From contig NZ_CP075185.1 in assembly GCF_020510685.1 (NCBI RefSeq), forward strand, positions 3,472,001 to 3,536,000: a DNA stretch of 64,000 bases, read 5' to 3'. The notes below the pieces were generated by a model that searched no databases, was not told the origin of the DNA, and saw nothing but the letters and a program-made list of their open reading frames with translations. The stretch comes from Dechloromonas denitrificans. Its GTDB lineage: Bacteria; Pseudomonadota; Gammaproteobacteria; Burkholderiales; Rhodocyclaceae. Position numbers and translations under genes: made by a program. Numbering within the stretch: position 1 is the stretch's first letter; each line of letters begins with the position of its first letter. Below are positions 61,257-64,000 of the stretch, in pieces.

Positions 61257-63635
61257 ATGGACAAACTAAAACCAAGCATCGATACGGTGGCATTTCGCCG
61301 GACGAATTTTCAGGCCGGCCTGATCGGCACAGTGGCCTTCTGGATCTTCAGCAAGCGCTTTCCCCTCTTGCTCATCGGCATCCTGACCACGCTGGTGCTC
61401 GGCATCTCGGCTAGCCGCCTGGGATTGAAGGCCGAGTTCAACAAGATGATTCCGCTCGGCCATGAATACACCCAGACCTTCACGCAGTACCAGAAGGAAC
61501 TGGGCGGCGGAAACCGGGTATTGATCGCCGTCAGCAACAAGCACGGAGACATCTTCTCCAAGGAATTCCTGGCCAAGCTACGGTCCGTACATGAAGGGGT
61601 GTTTTATCTGCCCGGGGTAGAACGGGCTTCGGTCACTTCCATCTTCTCGCCCAAGGTCGTTCATTATCAGGTCGTCGAAAACGGCTTCGAAGGCGGGCCG
61701 CTGATCGCGCCGGATTACGACGGGGCTCCCCTGGCGGTCGAGAAGGTCAAGGAAAACACCACGAAGTCCAACTGGGTTGGACGGATCGTCTCCAACGATT
61801 TCAAGTCGGCGATGATTTCGGCCGAGCTCATGGAAACCGACCCGGAAACCGGGGAAAGCCTCAACATCCATCACTTCGGGAATAAGCTCGAAGAGCTCCG
61901 GGCCAAACTGGAGGGCGACGATGTCGCCATTCACATCATCGGTTTTTCCAAGGCGACCAGCGATATCGTCAATGGCACCGGCAGTATCGTCATCTTTTTC
62001 GCCCTGACCTTCCTGGTCACGGCCCTGTTGCTCTACTGGTACTCCAGCTCCGGGATGTTGACCGCCTGGGCGCTGGTCGCCGCGATGATTCCCGTGGTCT
62101 GGCTACTCGGCATCATGCCGCTGGTCGGATTGACCCTCGACCCGCTGTCGATTCTGCTGCCCTTCCTGATTTTCGCCATCGGGGTGTCGCACGCGGTACA
62201 GATGACAAGCGCCTGGAAGCAGGAAGTCATGACGGGCGCCGATGGCCAGACCGCCTCGACCAATTGCTTCATCAAGTTGTTCATTCCGGGCAGCGTTGCT
62301 TTGCTGGCCAATGCGCTGGGCTTCATGGCCATTGCCTTTGTCCCGGTCAAGATTGTCCAGGATCTGGTCTTCACCGCCACCATCGGCGTGTCGATCATGA
62401 TCGCCACCAACAAGATGCTGCTGCCCATCCTGTTGTCGTACATGAAGGCCGGTCGCAGCTGGGGAACAAGCCATGCCGGCCACGAGGCCGGGGCAGACCG
62501 CCTGTGGCGGGCGATGAGCTGTGTCGTGCAGCGCAAATGGGCGACGGTAGCCATTCTCTGCGGCCTCGGCTTGTTGCTGGGCGCCGCCCTGGTCGCCCGC
62601 GACCTGAAGGTCGGCGATTTGGGCAAGGGCATTCCCGAACTGCGCCCCGAGGCGCGCTATAACCAGGATGCCGAGTTCATTACCGCGAACTTCTCCCTCG
62701 GTGTCGATGTGCTGGGGGTCATCGTTGAACCCCGGAACATGCGCGAGCCGTGTCTGGAATACTCGATGGTCGATCATCTTGACCGTTTCGAGTTCGCCAT
62801 GCGCCAGGTGGCCGGGGTCGAGTCGGTGCGAGGGCTGGGCGGCGCGGTGCGAACCCTGAATGTGATCAACAACGAAGAAAACATTAAATGGGATGGCATT
62901 CCGGAAACCCGTGCCCAGCTTGGCCAGTACATGACCGATGCCAACGCCAAGGACAAGGATCTTGCCCTGTTCGGTTGCCACACCGCCCAGGTCCTGCTTT
63001 ACCTGAAGGATCATCAGGCCACCACGCTGACGCATGTGGTGGACGAGATCAAACGTTACCGGGAGAACTTCACCGACGACAGTATCCGTTTCCGTCTGGC
63101 AACCGGTAGCGCAGGGATCATGGCGGCGACCAACGAAGTGGTGGCGGATGCCGACTTGTGGGTGAATCTGGCCTTGTTTGGTTCGGTCAGCCTGTTGTGC
63201 CTCCTGACCTTCCGCTCAATTCGAATCACGGTGTGCATCGTCCTGCCGCTGGCGATCGTCACCGTCTTCTGCAATGCCATCATGGCCTGGCTGGATATCG
63301 GATTGAAGGTAAATACGCTGCCGGTGGTCGCGCTGGGCGTCGGGGTCGGCGTCGATTACGGCATTTACCTTTTCGAGCGGATCAAGCATGCGGTGGATGA
63401 CGAGGGAAAAAGTTTGCAGGCAGCGCTTCTCGATGCCCTGAAACAACGGGGAACCGCCTCGGTATTCACGGCCTTGACCATGGCTGTTGGCGTTGGCACC
63501 TGGGTCTTCTCCGACCTGAAGTTCCAGGCGGACATGGGATTGCTGCTCGCCTTCATGTTTGTCGTCAATCTCCTGGCGGCAATCGTGCTCTCGCCCGCGC
63601 TGGCCGGGTTTCTTTGGCGCAACGGGAAGTCTTGA
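61257..63635 (+). CDS. RND/MMPL-family transporter
   Basis: 792 residues from the ATG at 61257, 5 bp after the YCF48 gene. The layout is one membrane segment (about 30-50), a periplasmic loop, a block of five or six segments (about 245-400), then a second helix (about 440-460), loop and block (about 640-790). This is a half-size RND exporter of the hopanoid/sterol (HpnN/MMPL) type without a membrane-fusion partner gene. It is the last gene of the module. Substrate is unknown; the hydrophobic aromatic compound itself or a lipid is plausible. Confidence 0.87.
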   Translation: MDKLKPSIDTVAFRRTNFQAGLIGTVAFWIFSKRFPLLLIGILTTLVLGISASRLGLKAEFNKMIPLGHEYTQTFTQYQKELGGGNRVLIAVSNKHGDIFSKEFLAKLRSVHEGVFYLPGVERASVTSIFSPKVVHYQVVENGFEGGPLIAPDYDGAPLAVEKVKENTTKSNWVGRIVSNDFKSAMISAELMETDPETGESLNIHHFGNKLEELRAKLEGDDVAIHIIGFSKATSDIVNGTGSIVIFFALTFLVTALLLYWYSSSGMLTAWALVAAMIPVVWLLGIMPLVGLTLDPLSILLPFLIFAIGVSHAVQMTSAWKQEVMTGADGQTASTNCFIKLFIPGSVALLANALGFMAIAFVPVKIVQDLVFTATIGVSIMIATNKMLLPILLSYMKAGRSWGTSHAGHEAGADRLWRAMSCVVQRKWATVAILCGLGLLLGAALVARDLKVGDLGKGIPELRPEARYNQDAEFITANFSLGVDVLGVIVEPRNMREPCLEYSMVDHLDRFEFAMRQVAGVESVRGLGGAVRTLNVINNEENIKWDGIPETRAQLGQYMTDANAKDKDLALFGCHTAQVLLYLKDHQATTLTHVVDEIKRYRENFTDDSIRFRLATGSAGIMAATNEVVADADLWVNLALFGSVSLLCLLTFRSIRITVCIVLPLAIVTVFCNAIMAWLDIGLKVNTLPVVALGVGVGVDYGIYLFERIKHAVDDEGKSLQAALLDALKQRGTASVFTALTMAVGVGTWVFSDLKFQADMGLLLAFMFVVNLLAAIVLSPALAGFLWRNGKS

Positions 63636-63735
63636 TGAATCGTCGGCGCGCCGGACAGATCGCCACCCGGGGGCGCCGGTGACGTCGGCGGCCTGCTGAG
63701 CCGCCTCGCGGATCGATCGAGCCGTCTTTGGTGAA

Positions 63736-63761
63736 CAAAAAAAGGGGGGCTTACGCCCCCC
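63736..63761 (-). terminator. Terminator for the partial gene at the right edge
   Basis: GGGGGGC-GTAA-GCCCCCC hairpin followed on the minus strand by a run of seven or eight Ts. It lies 72 bp downstream of the minus-strand stop at 63834 and also faces the end of the RND gene. Confidence 0.85.
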
Positions 63762-63833
63762 GAAGGAGAGAGACCGAGACATACGGGGTCCCTCAACCGC
63801 AGTCACCCGAGGTGGGTGGGAGATGGTCGGGAC

Positions 63834-64000
63834 TCAGTCGCCGCCGCGCAGGTTTTGCACCTGGAAGAGTCCGGGCGGGTTCTTCTTGGGATCGACCTGT
63901 CCCTTGAACTGGCCGGTGGTGCAGTGTTTCGATTGCAGGTCGACCATCGAGAAGGCGTCGTCGATGCCGATGCCGGCCCCCTTGTTGACCGGCAGATGGC
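63834..64000 (-). CDS. Unknown protein, C-terminal end (cut by window edge)
   Basis: The last 54 or so residues of a minus-strand gene, including NKGAGIGIDDAFSMVDLQS, HCTTGQFKGQVDPKKNPPG and a final QNLRGGD. The reading frame is open to the window edge, codon use matches the chromosome and a strong terminator follows. The family is not recognised from this fragment. Confidence 0.6.
   Translation of the reverse strand, partial: HLPVNKGAGIGIDDAFSMVDLQSKHCTTGQFKGQVDPKKNPPGLFQVQNLRGGD

Overview
The window is GC-rich chromosomal DNA of a proteobacterium with two catabolic clusters for small organic compounds. The gene content suggests a betaproteobacterium of the Aromatoleum/Azoarcus/Dechloromonas kind (Rhodocyclales): an aromatic-amine dehydrogenase locus, an acetophenone-carboxylase-like operon, a B12-dependent ribonucleotide reductase and DUF1302/DUF1329/RND modules. 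The taxon is an inference from gene content, not from a marker gene. A 31.1-kb Tn7-like transposon separates the two chromosomal parts.

Left chromosomal part (1-12468). A minus-strand operon aauB-aauE-aauD-aauA encodes a quinoprotein amine dehydrogenase with a tryptophan tryptophylquinone cofactor and its folding helpers. Two monohaem cytochromes c, a DUF1329 protein, a DUF1302 outer-membrane protein and the start of an RND/MMPL exporter follow. A divergent AraC-type regulator (8150-9127) probably controls it. Next comes nrdJ (9533-12439), the class II ribonucleotide reductase, with a tandem pair of NrdR-box-like sites in its promoter.

Transposon (12469-43564). Its ends begin TGTGGG and finish CCCACA and are flanked by a 5-bp duplication, CGAAA. 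Each end carries repeated TnsB-type sites: four abutting ~22-bp sites at the nrdJ-proximal end and four spaced sites at the distal end, the Tn7 right/left asymmetry. The core operon is tnsA-tnsB-tnsC-tniQ (16244-21920). The element sits 29 bp after the nrdJ stop codon, as Tn7 sits after glmS, so the 3' end of nrdJ is a candidate attachment site. It has cut nrdJ off from its terminator, now at 43601-43638.

Transposon cargo. Between the proximal end and tnsA are integron-cassette-like small genes with an attC-like site, a DUF2971 gene, an unknown gene and a candidate structured RNA (15867-16052). Beyond tniQ lies a likely defence island: a DEDDh exonuclease; an eight-zinc-ribbon protein with an embedded nuclease; a lipoprotein/papain-like protease pair; a TerB membrane protein/BrxD-like ATPase/Lhr-like helicase operon; a hipA remnant; a Ser/Thr kinase/SF1 helicase/unknown-protein operon; and HNH, PIN-like and second HNH nucleases. 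The kinase operon and the TerB operon are the best candidates for little-described systems.

Right chromosomal part (43565-64000). A short-chain dehydrogenase (minus) and a TetR regulator (plus) diverge from a region with two AGAAC-N4-GTTCT operators; a third near-identical site lies before the DUF1302 gene at 57006. The long plus-strand operon encodes five carboxylase-like subunits (two HyuA-type, one HyuB-type, a small zinc protein and a ~30-kDa protein), a CoA ligase, a DUF35 protein with a thiolase, and a hotdog thioesterase. With the dehydrogenase this outlines secondary alcohol to ketone to beta-keto acid to beta-ketoacyl-CoA to thiolysis, as in anaerobic ethylbenzene/acetophenone breakdown. 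A DUF1302-DUF1329-YCF48-RND module follows, paralogous to the one beside the amine dehydrogenase. A partial minus-strand gene of unknown function enters at the right edge.
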